Origin: an uncultured Lachnospiraceae bacterium
Lineage (GTDB): Bacteria > Bacillota_A > Clostridia > Lachnospirales > Lachnospiraceae
Direction: 5' to 3'
Length of the DNA stretch: 14,062 bases
Assembly: GCA_946630765.1 (NCBI GenBank)
Contig: CAMOZF010000011.1
Span: 1-14,062, forward strand
Shown here: positions 5,986 to 12,709 of the stretch, piece after piece
Numbering within the stretch: the stretch's first letter is position 1
Layout: each line of letters begins with the position of its first letter
Position numbers and translations under genes: made by a program
The notes under the pieces: model-generated
Databases searched by the model: none
What the model was told of the DNA's origin: nothing
Seen by the model: only the letters and a program-made list of their open reading frames with translations

Positions 5986-7664
5986 AGAAAAAAGAAGTCG
6001 GACTCGTTGCCTTTCTGCGGAATTTCAGGGACATCCGCCTGCCCTGGGCAATTCTCATCATCAGCGTGGCGCTGTCGATCGGGAATTACTTCGTGACGCT
6101 TCGGGTTGCGGAGCTCACGTCGGACGTCGTGGACAAGAGCGGCAATATCGTTTCCGGAGACCTCATGGCCTATATACTGTCCGCACTCGCCATGGTCCTC
6201 TGCACCGGCGGCACCTTCCTTCTGTCGGGCGTTGCGGCGGAAAAGATCAATCTGTCGCTCCGGAAAAAGCTCTGGAATAAAATGATGCACCTCCGCCGAA
6301 CCTCCTATGAGGCGGATCAGGGCGAATCGCTCGTGAGCCGCATAACGGTGGACTGCGACTTCGCGAGCACGCTTTTTACGACGGCGATCGAAATGCTTTC
6401 CGGCGCGCTCGGCATCGGAATCTATTATTATGAACTCTTTACGAAAAACGCGAAGATCAGCGTTCTGACGCTGCTTCTCCTGCCGGCAAGCGTCCTGATT
6501 GCTTTCCTCTACGGGCGGCTCCGCTACCGGATTTCCGAGAAGAACCAGCAGAAGCTTTCCGAGGCGTCCGGATATCTGATCGAGCGCATTTACAATTTGA
6601 AGCTTGTCCGGGCTTCGAATATGCAGGAGGAAGAGCGTAAAAAAGGCTATGAAAAGTTCGGCGAGCAGTACCGCCTCGAGCTTCAGCGCGGCCTTCTTGA
6701 CAGCCTGGATTCCTTTATCAACGCGGCTTTTCCGGTGATTTCGATGATCATCGTCTTCCTCGTCGGCGGAAAGCTGGTGAACCAGGGATTGATGACGGCC
6801 GGCGCGGTATATGCCTTCTATCTTGTCGCGAACAATGCTTCGACGGCCTTCTCCAACCTGATCCATGACTTCGGCGGCATCAAGGAGTCCTTCGGCGCGC
6901 TTGAGCGGGTCACGGGAACGCTTCAGGAGGCGGAAGAGCAGCTTCTCGACGGCAAAGAGGCGGATGAGTGCGAAGGCGGCATCCGGCTTTCGGGGGTTTC
7001 CTTCGGCTATTCCGAGAAGGAGATTCTGCACGGACTCGAAATGGAGATTCCGAAGGATGAGATCACCGCGCTCTGCGGCGGAAACGGCGCGGGGAAGAGC
7101 ACGCTTTTCAGGCTGATGCTTCGTTTCTACGAGCCGAAATCCGGTGAGATCCGGGAAGGCGCGCTGCGGCTTTCGGAGCTTTCCCTTCGGGCGCTTCGAA
7201 GCGGCATCGCCTATATTCCGCAGGATCACATGGTGCTCGGGGGAACCCTCAGGGAAAACCTGAATCTCGGCGGACAGCATTTCACGGACGAAGATTTTGA
7301 CAGGGTCTTCTCCGAGCTGAGGCTCATGGACTTTGTCGACGGTCTTCCGGAGCGCTACAATACCGAGCTGCTGCCGGACGGCGCGAATCTGTCGGGCGGA
7401 CAGAAGCAGATGGTCGGCCTCGCGCGGGCGGTCCTTCGGAACCCGAAGATCCTTCTTCTCGACGAAGCGACCTGCAGTCTCGACAAAAAGACGGAAAACG
7501 CGGTGTCGACAGCCCTTCTTCGCGGCATGCAGAACCGGACTGTCGTGCTGATCGCGCATGACCTTCGGATGATCCGCCTTGCGGACCGGGCGGTCCTGAT
7601 CCGGGACGGCAGCGTGTGCTACGAAGGCGCACCGGAAGGAATCGAGAAGCTTCTCGGCTTCTGA
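5982..7664 (+). CDS. ABC exporter half-transporter 2 (membrane domain fused to ATPase)
   Basis: The 560-residue partner has the same layout: membrane domain at about residues 18-300 and ATPase at 333-560. Motifs are Walker A GGNGAGKST (366-374), Q414 in YIPQD, signature LSGGQ (470-474), Walker B LLLDEA with E495, D-loop SLD and switch H526. Many heterodimeric exporters have one degenerate ATP site, but here both subunits keep the catalytic glutamate, histidine and an intact signature. The start overlaps the upstream stop (ATGA at 5982-5985), with GGAGG and AAGGA stretches just before, so translation is coupled. The two proteins differ clearly in sequence, so this is not a recent duplication. 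No terminator is seen after it; the lipoprotein gene follows after 71 nt. Confidence 0.93.
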   Translation: MKKKEVGLVAFLRNFRDIRLPWAILIISVALSIGNYFVTLRVAELTSDVVDKSGNIVSGDLMAYILSALAMVLCTGGTFLLSGVAAEKINLSLRKKLWNKMMHLRRTSYEADQGESLVSRITVDCDFASTLFTTAIEMLSGALGIGIYYYELFTKNAKISVLTLLLLPASVLIAFLYGRLRYRISEKNQQKLSEASGYLIERIYNLKLVRASNMQEEERKKGYEKFGEQYRLELQRGLLDSLDSFINAAFPVISMIIVFLVGGKLVNQGLMTAGAVYAFYLVANNASTAFSNLIHDFGGIKESFGALERVTGTLQEAEEQLLDGKEADECEGGIRLSGVSFGYSEKEILHGLEMEIPKDEITALCGGNGAGKSTLFRLMLRFYEPKSGEIREGALRLSELSLRALRSGIAYIPQDHMVLGGTLRENLNLGGQHFTDEDFDRVFSELRLMDFVDGLPERYNTELLPDGANLSGGQKQMVGLARAVLRNPKILLLDEATCSLDKKTENAVSTALLRGMQNRTVVLIAHDLRMIRLADRAVLIRDGSVCYEGAPEGIEKLLGF

Positions 7665-7674
7665 CGCTTACTAT

Positions 7675-7680
7675 TATAAT
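7675..7680 (+). promoter_or_regulatory. Possible -10 box before the lipoprotein operon
   Basis: A perfect TATAAT occurs here, but no good -35 box lies at the right distance (TTCTCG at 7651-7656 matches 3 of 6). A small hairpin CGGACC-CAAGC-GGTCCG (7703-7719) lies between this site and the next ribosome site. The operon could instead be read through from the ABC genes. Confidence 0.3.
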
Positions 7681-7735
7681 GATAAAGTCGAAAGGTGATA
7701 TCCGGACCCAAGCGGTCCGAAGAAAAGGAGAACAG

Positions 7736-8272
7736 ATGAAAAACATGATAAAAGCATTTGCTGCAGCGGCAGCGGTACTCTTACTTTCAGGTCTTCTTGC
7801 GTGTTACAGCGGCCCGAAGAGCATGATGCCCGCGAAATGGACGGACGTCGTGACGCAGCAGGCGGCGAAAACGGACTTCAAAAATGTGTCCGAAATGGTT
7901 CTTTCGGGTACGCTTGAAGGCGTCAAGGGCGAAGCGGTTTATGAGATCAGCTTTGACGGCGGCGCATATACCTGCACGCAGAAAAGCTCGGATTTTGAGT
8001 CGGACAAGCTTGAGCGCATCACGAGCACGGCGCTTCTCACGGCGGATACGGCGGTCATGATTACGGACGCGATCCAGACCGCGGAAGATAAGAATTCCAT
8101 GTGGCAGCTGGACAAGTGGTCGCTGATCCGGAACTATAATTTCTTTGACGACAGCAAGGATACGGAAATCGAGACCTTCACCTGGACGGAGGATCTCAGG
8201 CTCGCGAGCTATACCTATACAGCCAAAGAAGGCGCCGAAAAGATCTCGGATCTCACGGTCACTTTCCGCTGA
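7736..8272 (+). CDS. Putative lipoprotein of unknown function
   Basis: The 178-residue product begins with a positively charged, then hydrophobic leader (MKNMIKAF, then Ala/Leu-rich) ending in LLAC. This is a lipobox with C23 as the lipid-modified residue, so the mature protein is probably anchored to the outer face of the membrane. The rest has alternating hydrophobic and polar stretches rich in Thr and Asp (for example YEISFDGGAYTC and ETFTWTEDLRLASYTYTAKE), suggesting beta structure. I recognise no family. ATG 7736 is preferred over longer in-frame starts because AAGGAG (7725-7730) lies 5 nt upstream and only this start puts the signal sequence at the N-terminus. It is followed after 16 nt by the trigger-factor-like gene. 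Confidence 0.75.
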   Translation: MKNMIKAFAAAAAVLLLSGLLACYSGPKSMMPAKWTDVVTQQAAKTDFKNVSEMVLSGTLEGVKGEAVYEISFDGGAYTCTQKSSDFESDKLERITSTALLTADTAVMITDAIQTAEDKNSMWQLDKWSLIRNYNFFDDSKDTEIETFTWTEDLRLASYTYTAKEGAEKISDLTVTFR

Positions 8273-8288
8273 TCGGAGGAAAAAGTAT

Positions 8289-9182
8289 ATGCTGAAAACA
8301 CCTTTTCCCTATGATCCAATCGACTACGAGGCATATTTTGACGCTTACCTCCGGCGGGAGGACGCCGTTAAAACGCTTCCAGACAGGGAGGAGCTTCGCG
8401 CGCTTGCGCGTAAGAATATCGTTAAGGGACACATAACGCTTGAGGAGATTCCGGCGGACGAAGCGGCCGCGAGCGGCGATACCGTGAGCTTCTCCTGCGA
8501 GAGCACGCTTCCGAAATACAATAAAGAAAAGATCACGGTCAGCATCGGCCGCGGGCTTTTCAACCGCCCGCTCGAAGACGCGCTGATCGGCGCAAAAAAG
8601 GATGAGGTCCTCGAAACTTCTGCGGATGGCGAGCCTGTGCGCGTCCGGATCCTCTCGATCCGCCGCAAACTGGTGCCGGAGCCGACGGATGAAATGGCCG
8701 CGGAAATGGGTGTGAAGGACATGCGCCAGCAGCCGGTCACGACGGTCGCGGGTTATGAGGAAATGATTTATGAGCAGAAGCGCATGGAGGTTCTCGGCGC
8801 GGTGAACTATTATGTGACCGAGCCGATTTTCCGCGACCATCCCGTCATGGACTGCGCTGCGGAGGATCTTTGGGCGCTCGCGGATCTCGAGGAACGGATG
8901 TTTTACGAGATGTTCCTCAGAGACGAGGGAATCGACCTCTACAAGGAGAGCAAAGAAGCCATGCAGGCGCGCTGGGGCTGCGACAGCTTCAGGGACTTTA
9001 TTGCGCTTCGTTATGACTGGTACAAAATCAAGGTTCAGCAGTGCCTTGTCTACGCGAACATTCTCGGCATTCCGCTTACGGGCGAAATGGACCCGACGAA
9101 GCGCTACGAAGTGCTTTCGGAGCTGACGCTGAAAATGTACGACAGGGCTGAAGAAGCGATGAAGAAAAGGAGCAAGGAATGA
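8289..9182 (+). CDS. Trigger-factor-like FKBP-type peptidyl-prolyl isomerase without ribosome-binding domain
   Basis: Residues about 60-128 of this 297-aa protein resemble the FKBP-type PPIase domain of trigger factor: SGDTVSFSC, an ITVSIGRGLFNRPLEDALIG stretch like the family's lG-x-G-x-f-iPGfEdaLiG, and KLVPEPTDEMAAEMG like the ...PELtDeFa... linker. The remaining ~160 residues are mostly helical and charged, like the trigger factor arm domain. The N-terminal ribosome-binding domain with its GFRxxKxP loop is absent, and the usual FKBP aromatic pocket is hard to find, so a chaperone or holdase role is as likely as isomerase activity. No signal peptide is seen, so it should be cytosolic. GGAGG (8275-8279) 9 nt before ATG 8289 sets the start. 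The gene overlaps the thioredoxin-like gene by 4 nt (ATGA), suggesting linked function. Confidence 0.75.
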   Translation: MLKTPFPYDPIDYEAYFDAYLRREDAVKTLPDREELRALARKNIVKGHITLEEIPADEAAASGDTVSFSCESTLPKYNKEKITVSIGRGLFNRPLEDALIGAKKDEVLETSADGEPVRVRILSIRRKLVPEPTDEMAAEMGVKDMRQQPVTTVAGYEEMIYEQKRMEVLGAVNYYVTEPIFRDHPVMDCAAEDLWALADLEERMFYEMFLRDEGIDLYKESKEAMQARWGCDSFRDFIALRYDWYKIKVQQCLVYANILGIPLTGEMDPTKRYEVLSELTLKMYDRAEEAMKKRSKE

Positions 9183-9493
9183 CTGTATATATCCCCGAGG
9201 AAGAATTTGACGAAACCGTAAAAGAGGGCTTCTGGATCGCGGATTTCTGCACGGACCACTGCGGCCCCTGCAAGGTTCTCGACCTTGTGCTCGGCGAAAT
9301 CATCTATGACAATCCGGAAATCAATCTTGCGAAATGTGACATCGAGAAAAGCCCGGCCTATCAAGAGCGCTTTGAGGTCGTCGGCACGCCGACGCTGGTT
9401 TTTATGATGGACGGCGAAGAGAAGGCGCGGATTTCCGGCATCCAGTCGCGGGAAGCGCTGGAGGAACTGATTTCTTCGGTGATGTTCGGCTGA
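9179..9493 (+). CDS. Thioredoxin-like protein with HCGPC active site
   Basis: The 104-residue protein has the full length of a classical thioredoxin. The redox site is CGPC at C28-C31, with GTPT carrying the cis-proline about 45 residues later. The residue before the site is histidine (DHCGPCK) instead of the tryptophan found in almost all thioredoxins, and an extra cysteine (C24) precedes it. Thus it keeps the thioredoxin dithiol but may have a changed reduction potential or partner choice. No signal sequence is present, so it should be cytosolic. ATG 9179 overlaps the upstream stop by 4 nt, with AAGGAG at 9167-9172 as ribosome site. It is probably not the main housekeeping thioredoxin, given its divergence and operon position. 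No thioredoxin reductase gene is adjacent. Confidence 0.88.
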   Translation: MTVYIPEEEFDETVKEGFWIADFCTDHCGPCKVLDLVLGEIIYDNPEINLAKCDIEKSPAYQERFEVVGTPTLVFMMDGEEKARISGIQSREALEELISSVMFG

Positions 9494-9511
9494 CGCAGGG
9501 GGAACATTGAT

Positions 9512-11386
9512 TTGAAATTCAGAATAAAAGAGCAGGCGGAAAAAACACCGCTTGAAAAACTGAAACGGACTTTGCTTCGGCAGAGAGTGAGAGGCGCTTT
9601 TTCGGCGCTCCTTCTCGCGGCAGGCATTTCCTGGGCTTTCCCGGTGATCTATAATTTCATCCTCGGGGAAATCGCAGCGTCTTTCGTCTTTCTTGCGGTA
9701 TCGCTCGGGGCCGTCCTTCTGTCCTTCCTTCTTTTTCGGAAGTATCAGAAGAAGGAAGCGGACTATCCGAGTCTTTCCCGGGACGCGGAAACCGAGGCGT
9801 ATCTTCGGCGCTTTTCGGACCGGATGACCAAGAGAGCCCTGAACGGAATAGCTATTTTCTTTGCGGCGCTTGCATTCTTCACCTTCTCCGAGGCGCTCTT
9901 TTACTTCCAGGGAAATTCCAAGGACACGGAGCTTCTCGAGAATGTCTTCTCGAACAGTCCGGTTGTTACGCTGGCGTTCTTCCTGATGGTGAAGAACCTG
10001 CTTCTTTTCCGCTCGGCGCGGCGGCTCTCCGGCCTTCCGGAAAAAGAACGCGCGCTTTTCCACTTCCGGCTCATCATTTTCGGAAGCCTTGCGTACTGGG
10101 CGCTCGGCGTTCTCGCCTTTGTCCTTCTGTCCCCGAAGATGCCTTATCCGGCCAATCTTGTCTATGTGCTGACGGTGCTGTATCTTCTTCTCTATTTCCT
10201 GTACCAGATGACGCTCCGTCGGCGTCTCGTGCAGCAGAATATTGTCTTCAACCCGATCCGTTCCGGAAGCTATGCGCTCGTCATCATCGTGCTCGCGGGC
10301 TATCTTCTGATGTCGCGGGACACCTGGTACGTTCAGCCCTATATCAACAGCATTCCGCGGATGATGGGAGAGAAGGACGCAATCAGCTATGACGAGGAGT
10401 CGGCGGTCTATACGATTATGACGGACAAGGAAGAGTTTCGGGTCCTGCAGCTGACGGACATCCACCTCGGCGGCTCGCTGTATTCCTACCGGAATGATAT
10501 GAAGGCGCTTGAGGCCTGCTTCCGGGAGATCGAATACGCTAAGCCGGATTTCGTCGTCGTGACGGGCGATCTCTGCTTCCCCTTGGGCATCATGTCGCTT
10601 TCACTTAACAATTCCGCGCCGATCAGCCAGTTCGCGGCCTTCATGCGGAACCTTGACGTGCCCTGGGCCTTCACCTACGGCAATCACGACACGGAGAATG
10701 TCGCCGCCATGAACAAACAGGACCTCAATGAACTGATGAAGTCCCTTTCGTACAAGACCTCCGGAACGCTGCTGTATCCTTACAGCCAGCCGGACTGCAT
10801 GGGAAGAAACAACCAGATGATTGAGATCCGGAATGAGGACGGCTCCGTCCGCGAAGCGCTGTTTCTGATCGATTCGAACGCGTACACGGGCGAGGGCATC
10901 AATGTTTACGACTACATTCACGACGACCAGGTCGAGTGGTATGCTTCTAAAGTGAACGCGCTTCAGGAAGAATCCGGCCGTCCGGTGCCTTCAATGGCCT
11001 TCTTCCACATTCCGCTGCAGCAGTACCGCACGGCCTATGAGCTGTACGAAGCAAACAGCCCGGAAGTAACGTATTATTTCGGCGAGAACGCGGAGAAGAT
11101 GATCAACAAGGTCTGCTGCTCCGACTACCCGAGCAGTCTCTTTGACCGGATGAAAGAACTCGGAAGCACGAAGGCGGTTTTCTGCGGCCACGACCATTAC
11201 AACAATATGTCCCTCGAGTATCAGGGCATCCGCCTGACCTACGGCATGAGCATCGACTACCTCGCGATGCCCGGAATCGCGAAGGACACCGCCCAGCGCG
11301 GCGGAACGCTGATCACGATCGACCGGGAAGGAGGCTTCGAAATCGAGCAGATCCCGTATGAGTCGATCCGTCGGGGGAAGGACTGA
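9512..11386 (+). CDS. Membrane-anchored calcineurin-like metallophosphoesterase
   Basis: The 624-residue protein has an N-terminal membrane part with about six or seven hydrophobic segments (near residues 28-50, 53-75, 111-132, 150-166, 185-207, 214-233 and 252-268). A C-terminal metallophosphoesterase domain starts at about 308. Metal-binding motifs are all visible: DIH (316-318), GD (352-353), GNHD (390-393), H499 in FHIP and GHDH (559-562). The domain probably faces outward if the helix count is odd; this is not certain. Relatives hydrolyse phosphodiesters or phosphomonoesters, including lipid and nucleotide substrates, so the substrate is open. The start is TTG at 9512 with AGGGGG (9497-9502) 9 nt upstream; no better ATG exists near the N-terminus. 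It is the last gene of the run, with 18 nt after the thioredoxin-like gene and a terminator just behind. Confidence 0.9.
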   Translation: MKFRIKEQAEKTPLEKLKRTLLRQRVRGAFSALLLAAGISWAFPVIYNFILGEIAASFVFLAVSLGAVLLSFLLFRKYQKKEADYPSLSRDAETEAYLRRFSDRMTKRALNGIAIFFAALAFFTFSEALFYFQGNSKDTELLENVFSNSPVVTLAFFLMVKNLLLFRSARRLSGLPEKERALFHFRLIIFGSLAYWALGVLAFVLLSPKMPYPANLVYVLTVLYLLLYFLYQMTLRRRLVQQNIVFNPIRSGSYALVIIVLAGYLLMSRDTWYVQPYINSIPRMMGEKDAISYDEESAVYTIMTDKEEFRVLQLTDIHLGGSLYSYRNDMKALEACFREIEYAKPDFVVVTGDLCFPLGIMSLSLNNSAPISQFAAFMRNLDVPWAFTYGNHDTENVAAMNKQDLNELMKSLSYKTSGTLLYPYSQPDCMGRNNQMIEIRNEDGSVREALFLIDSNAYTGEGINVYDYIHDDQVEWYASKVNALQEESGRPVPSMAFFHIPLQQYRTAYELYEANSPEVTYYFGENAEKMINKVCCSDYPSSLFDRMKELGSTKAVFCGHDHYNNMSLEYQGIRLTYGMSIDYLAMPGIAKDTAQRGGTLITIDREGGFEIEQIPYESIRRGKD

Positions 11387-11417
11387 CGGGAATTTTCCGA
11401 TACCCGCATAATCTTAT

Positions 11418-11450
11418 AAAACGCAGGCGGTTTTGCTTGCGTTTTTTCTT
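11418..11450 (+). terminator. Rho-independent terminator of the 7736-11386 operon
   Basis: ACGCAGGC (11421-11428) pairs with GCTTGCGT (11435-11442) with one G-U pair, loop GGTTTT. It is followed by TTTTTT and CTT and preceded by AAA. Confidence 0.85.
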
Positions 11451-11466
11451 TGTTTGTGATAAACAA
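11450..11466. promoter_or_regulatory. Palindrome TTGTTT-N5-AAACAA, possible operator
   Basis: TTGTTT (11450-11455) and AAACAA (11461-11466) are perfect inverted arms around GTGAT, just after the terminator and upstream of the aldo/keto reductase leader. It resembles the TTGT...ACAA sites of the NADH-sensing repressor Rex, but is 17 bp rather than the usual 18. No good core promoter is seen next to it: AATAAT at 11491-11496 is the best -10, without a matching -35. Confidence 0.3.
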
Positions 11467-11500
11467 GTAGGTAAGCAAAACTGATCGGAAAATAATTACA

Positions 11501-11665
11501 TGATGTCAGGGTCAAAAGCCTTCTACCACGGCAAGCTTGCTTGCTGGTGGGAGAAAGGCTTAATGACCCGCCCCACATGGAGCACGAAGTGGAGATTTAT
11601 CTCCACGACAGTGCGGAATGTGGGAGGAGCGTGAAAGTGCGAAGCACGAAACGCTCCTGACATCA
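11501..11665 (+). ncRNA. Highly structured 165-nt element (four-way junction), candidate cis-regulatory RNA or palindromic repeat
   Basis: Closing stem TGATGTCA (11501-11508) pairs with TGACATCA (11658-11665). Inside, three hairpins follow with almost no unpaired bases between them. Hairpin 1 is 11509-11569: GGGTCA/TGACCC, then AAGCCTT/AAGGCTT, then CCAC/GTGG and GCAAG-CTTG-CTTGC. Hairpin 2 is 11572-11624: CCCACAT/ATGTGGG, GCAC/GTGC, GTGGAGA-TTTA-TCTCCAC. Hairpin 3 is 11626-11657: GGAGCGT/ACGCTCC, GTGC-GAA-GCAC. It matches no RNA family I can name. Because it is palindromic it folds on either strand, so a mobile palindromic element is the main alternative to a riboswitch-like leader. No ORF of note is inside. 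Confidence 0.65.
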
Positions 11666-11673
11666 CCTTTTGA

Positions 11674-11703
11674 CCTTACCATCATTACATCAAAGTAAGG
11701 GAG
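11674..11703 (+). promoter_or_regulatory. Possible Shine-Dalgarno sequestering stem of the aldo/keto reductase gene
   Basis: CCTTAC (11674-11679) can pair with GTAAGG (11695-11700), which overlaps the ribosome site AAGGGAG (11697-11703). The same CCTTAC lies in CTTTTGACCTTACCATC (11667-11683), which matches 14 of 17 positions for pairing with 11502-11518, the closing strand of the structured element. The two pairings exclude each other. Confidence 0.4.
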
Positions 11704-11710
11704 ATCGTTT

Positions 11711-12583
11711 ATGACTCGTCGGACTCAGACAATACCGGTTCCGGACATCGCGTTCGGAAGCTATAAAATTACGGACGAACTCACCGGCGGCAGGAGCTAC
11801 GAGGTAATCCGCGAGGCGCTCGATACGGGCTACCGCTATATTGACACAGCCGCCTTCTATCAGAATGAAGACGTGATCGGGCAGGCGATCGAGGACAGCG
11901 GCATTTCTCGAGGGGAGCTTCTCCTGCAGACGAAGGTCTGGAAAACGGAACTGTCGTATGAAAAGACCCGGCGCTCGATCGAAGCGTCGCTTGGGAAGCT
12001 TCGGACGGATTATCTTGATTATCTGCTGATCCACTGGCCGAAGGAAAGCCCCGACGACCCGGACTGGAAGATAAAGCTCCGGGAGAGCTGGCGCGCGATG
12101 GAGGACGCGAAGGAGGAGGGGATTGTGCGCGAAATCGGACTCTCCAACTGCCTCCCGCACCACATCATGGCGCTTCAGGACTCGATGCGCACGCAGCCCG
12201 TCCTCGACCAGCTCGAGCTTCACGTCGGACATATGCAGTACGCGGCGGTCGTCTGGCTTCAGAAGCAGGGCATCCGGGTGCAGGCCTGGAGTCCTCTCGG
12301 ACGCACCAGGATCTTCGAGCATCCGTCGCTCATTGAAATGGCGTCGCGCTACGGCGTGACGGTCTCGGATCTCGTGCTCCGGTTCCTTCTGCAGCAGGGG
12401 ATTTCGATCGTTCCGAAGGCGACCTCGATCCCGCACATGGAGGCGAACCTGCATCCGGCGGAGTTCACGATTTCCGAAGAGGACATGTCCTTCCTTCTTT
12501 GCATGCCTTCTGTCGGATGGGCGGGAGAGCACCCGGACTTCGAGCGGGAAGCCGTCGACAACCGTTATCTTCTGAAGCGTTGA
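11711..12583 (+). CDS. Aldo/keto reductase
   Basis: The 290-residue protein is an NAD(P)H-dependent carbonyl reductase of the AKR superfamily with a TIM-barrel fold. The full catalytic tetrad is seen: D45 and Y50 in YIDTAAFYQNE, K75 in LQTKVW, and H108 in YLLIHWP. Cofactor and barrel motifs include GLSNC (143-147), QAWSPLG (191-197) and VPKATS (234-239). The overall pattern is closest to the 2,5-diketo-D-gluconate reductase-like group, but the natural substrate (aldehyde, keto-sugar or methylglyoxal) cannot be told. ATG 11711 has AAGGGAG (11697-11703) 7 nt upstream. The gene stands alone, with a terminator far upstream, a structured leader and no clear terminator after it. It is separated from the isomerase gene by 126 nt, so some co-transcription is possible. 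Confidence 0.95.
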   Translation: MTRRTQTIPVPDIAFGSYKITDELTGGRSYEVIREALDTGYRYIDTAAFYQNEDVIGQAIEDSGISRGELLLQTKVWKTELSYEKTRRSIEASLGKLRTDYLDYLLIHWPKESPDDPDWKIKLRESWRAMEDAKEEGIVREIGLSNCLPHHIMALQDSMRTQPVLDQLELHVGHMQYAAVVWLQKQGIRVQAWSPLGRTRIFEHPSLIEMASRYGVTVSDLVLRFLLQQGISIVPKATSIPHMEANLHPAEFTISEEDMSFLLCMPSVGWAGEHPDFEREAVDNRYLLKR

Positions 12584-12586
12584 CAT

Positions 12587-12614
12587 GAGCGTGGGCTGCA
12601 TAACACGAAACGCT
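12587..12614. repeat. Partial second copy of hairpin 3 of the structured element
   Basis: GAGCGTG (12587-12593) and CACGAAACGCT (12604-12614) are identical to both arms of hairpin 3 (11627-11633 and 11645-11655), with spacers of 10 and 11 nt. The inner sequence differs. The two copies lie on either side of the aldo/keto reductase gene. Confidence 0.5.
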
Positions 12615-12651
12615 TCGAATAGCTATTTTGATATTTTCATCATGAACAGGA

Positions 12652-12686
12652 CCGGCCCATGGAGCGAAATACGGCCGGATTATAAT
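12652..12686 (+). promoter_or_regulatory. Hairpin and TATAAT before the isomerase gene
   Basis: CCGGCC (12652-12657) pairs with GGCCGG (12673-12678) around a 15-nt loop, followed directly by TATAAT (12681-12686). No acceptable -35 box is visible at 16-18 nt, and no T-run follows the stem. It could be a weak promoter or merely a leader stem; an AATAGCTATT palindrome lies upstream at about 12617-12626. Confidence 0.3.
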
Positions 12687-12709
12687 AAAACAGCACGGAG
12701 GTACTTTAG

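Noticed and set aside
5958..7559. 533-codon minus-strand frame opposite ABC half-transporter 2
   Set aside because: The + strand frame has complete ABC motifs; the opposite frame has no motif and only reflects the codon bias of the real gene.
9104..10465. 453-codon minus-strand frame opposite the thioredoxin-like and phosphoesterase genes
   Set aside because: It spans three well-supported + strand genes and has a low-complexity Arg/Lys/Glu composition, so it is a shadow.
11501..11665. tRNA or tmRNA-like gene, because of the cloverleaf-like fold
   Set aside because: No CCA end, T-loop TTCRA signature or anticodon arm is present, and the hairpins are much longer than tRNA arms.
11690..12601. 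303-codon minus-strand frame opposite the aldo/keto reductase
   Set aside because: The + strand product has the full AKR catalytic tetrad and a ribosome site; the minus frame has neither.
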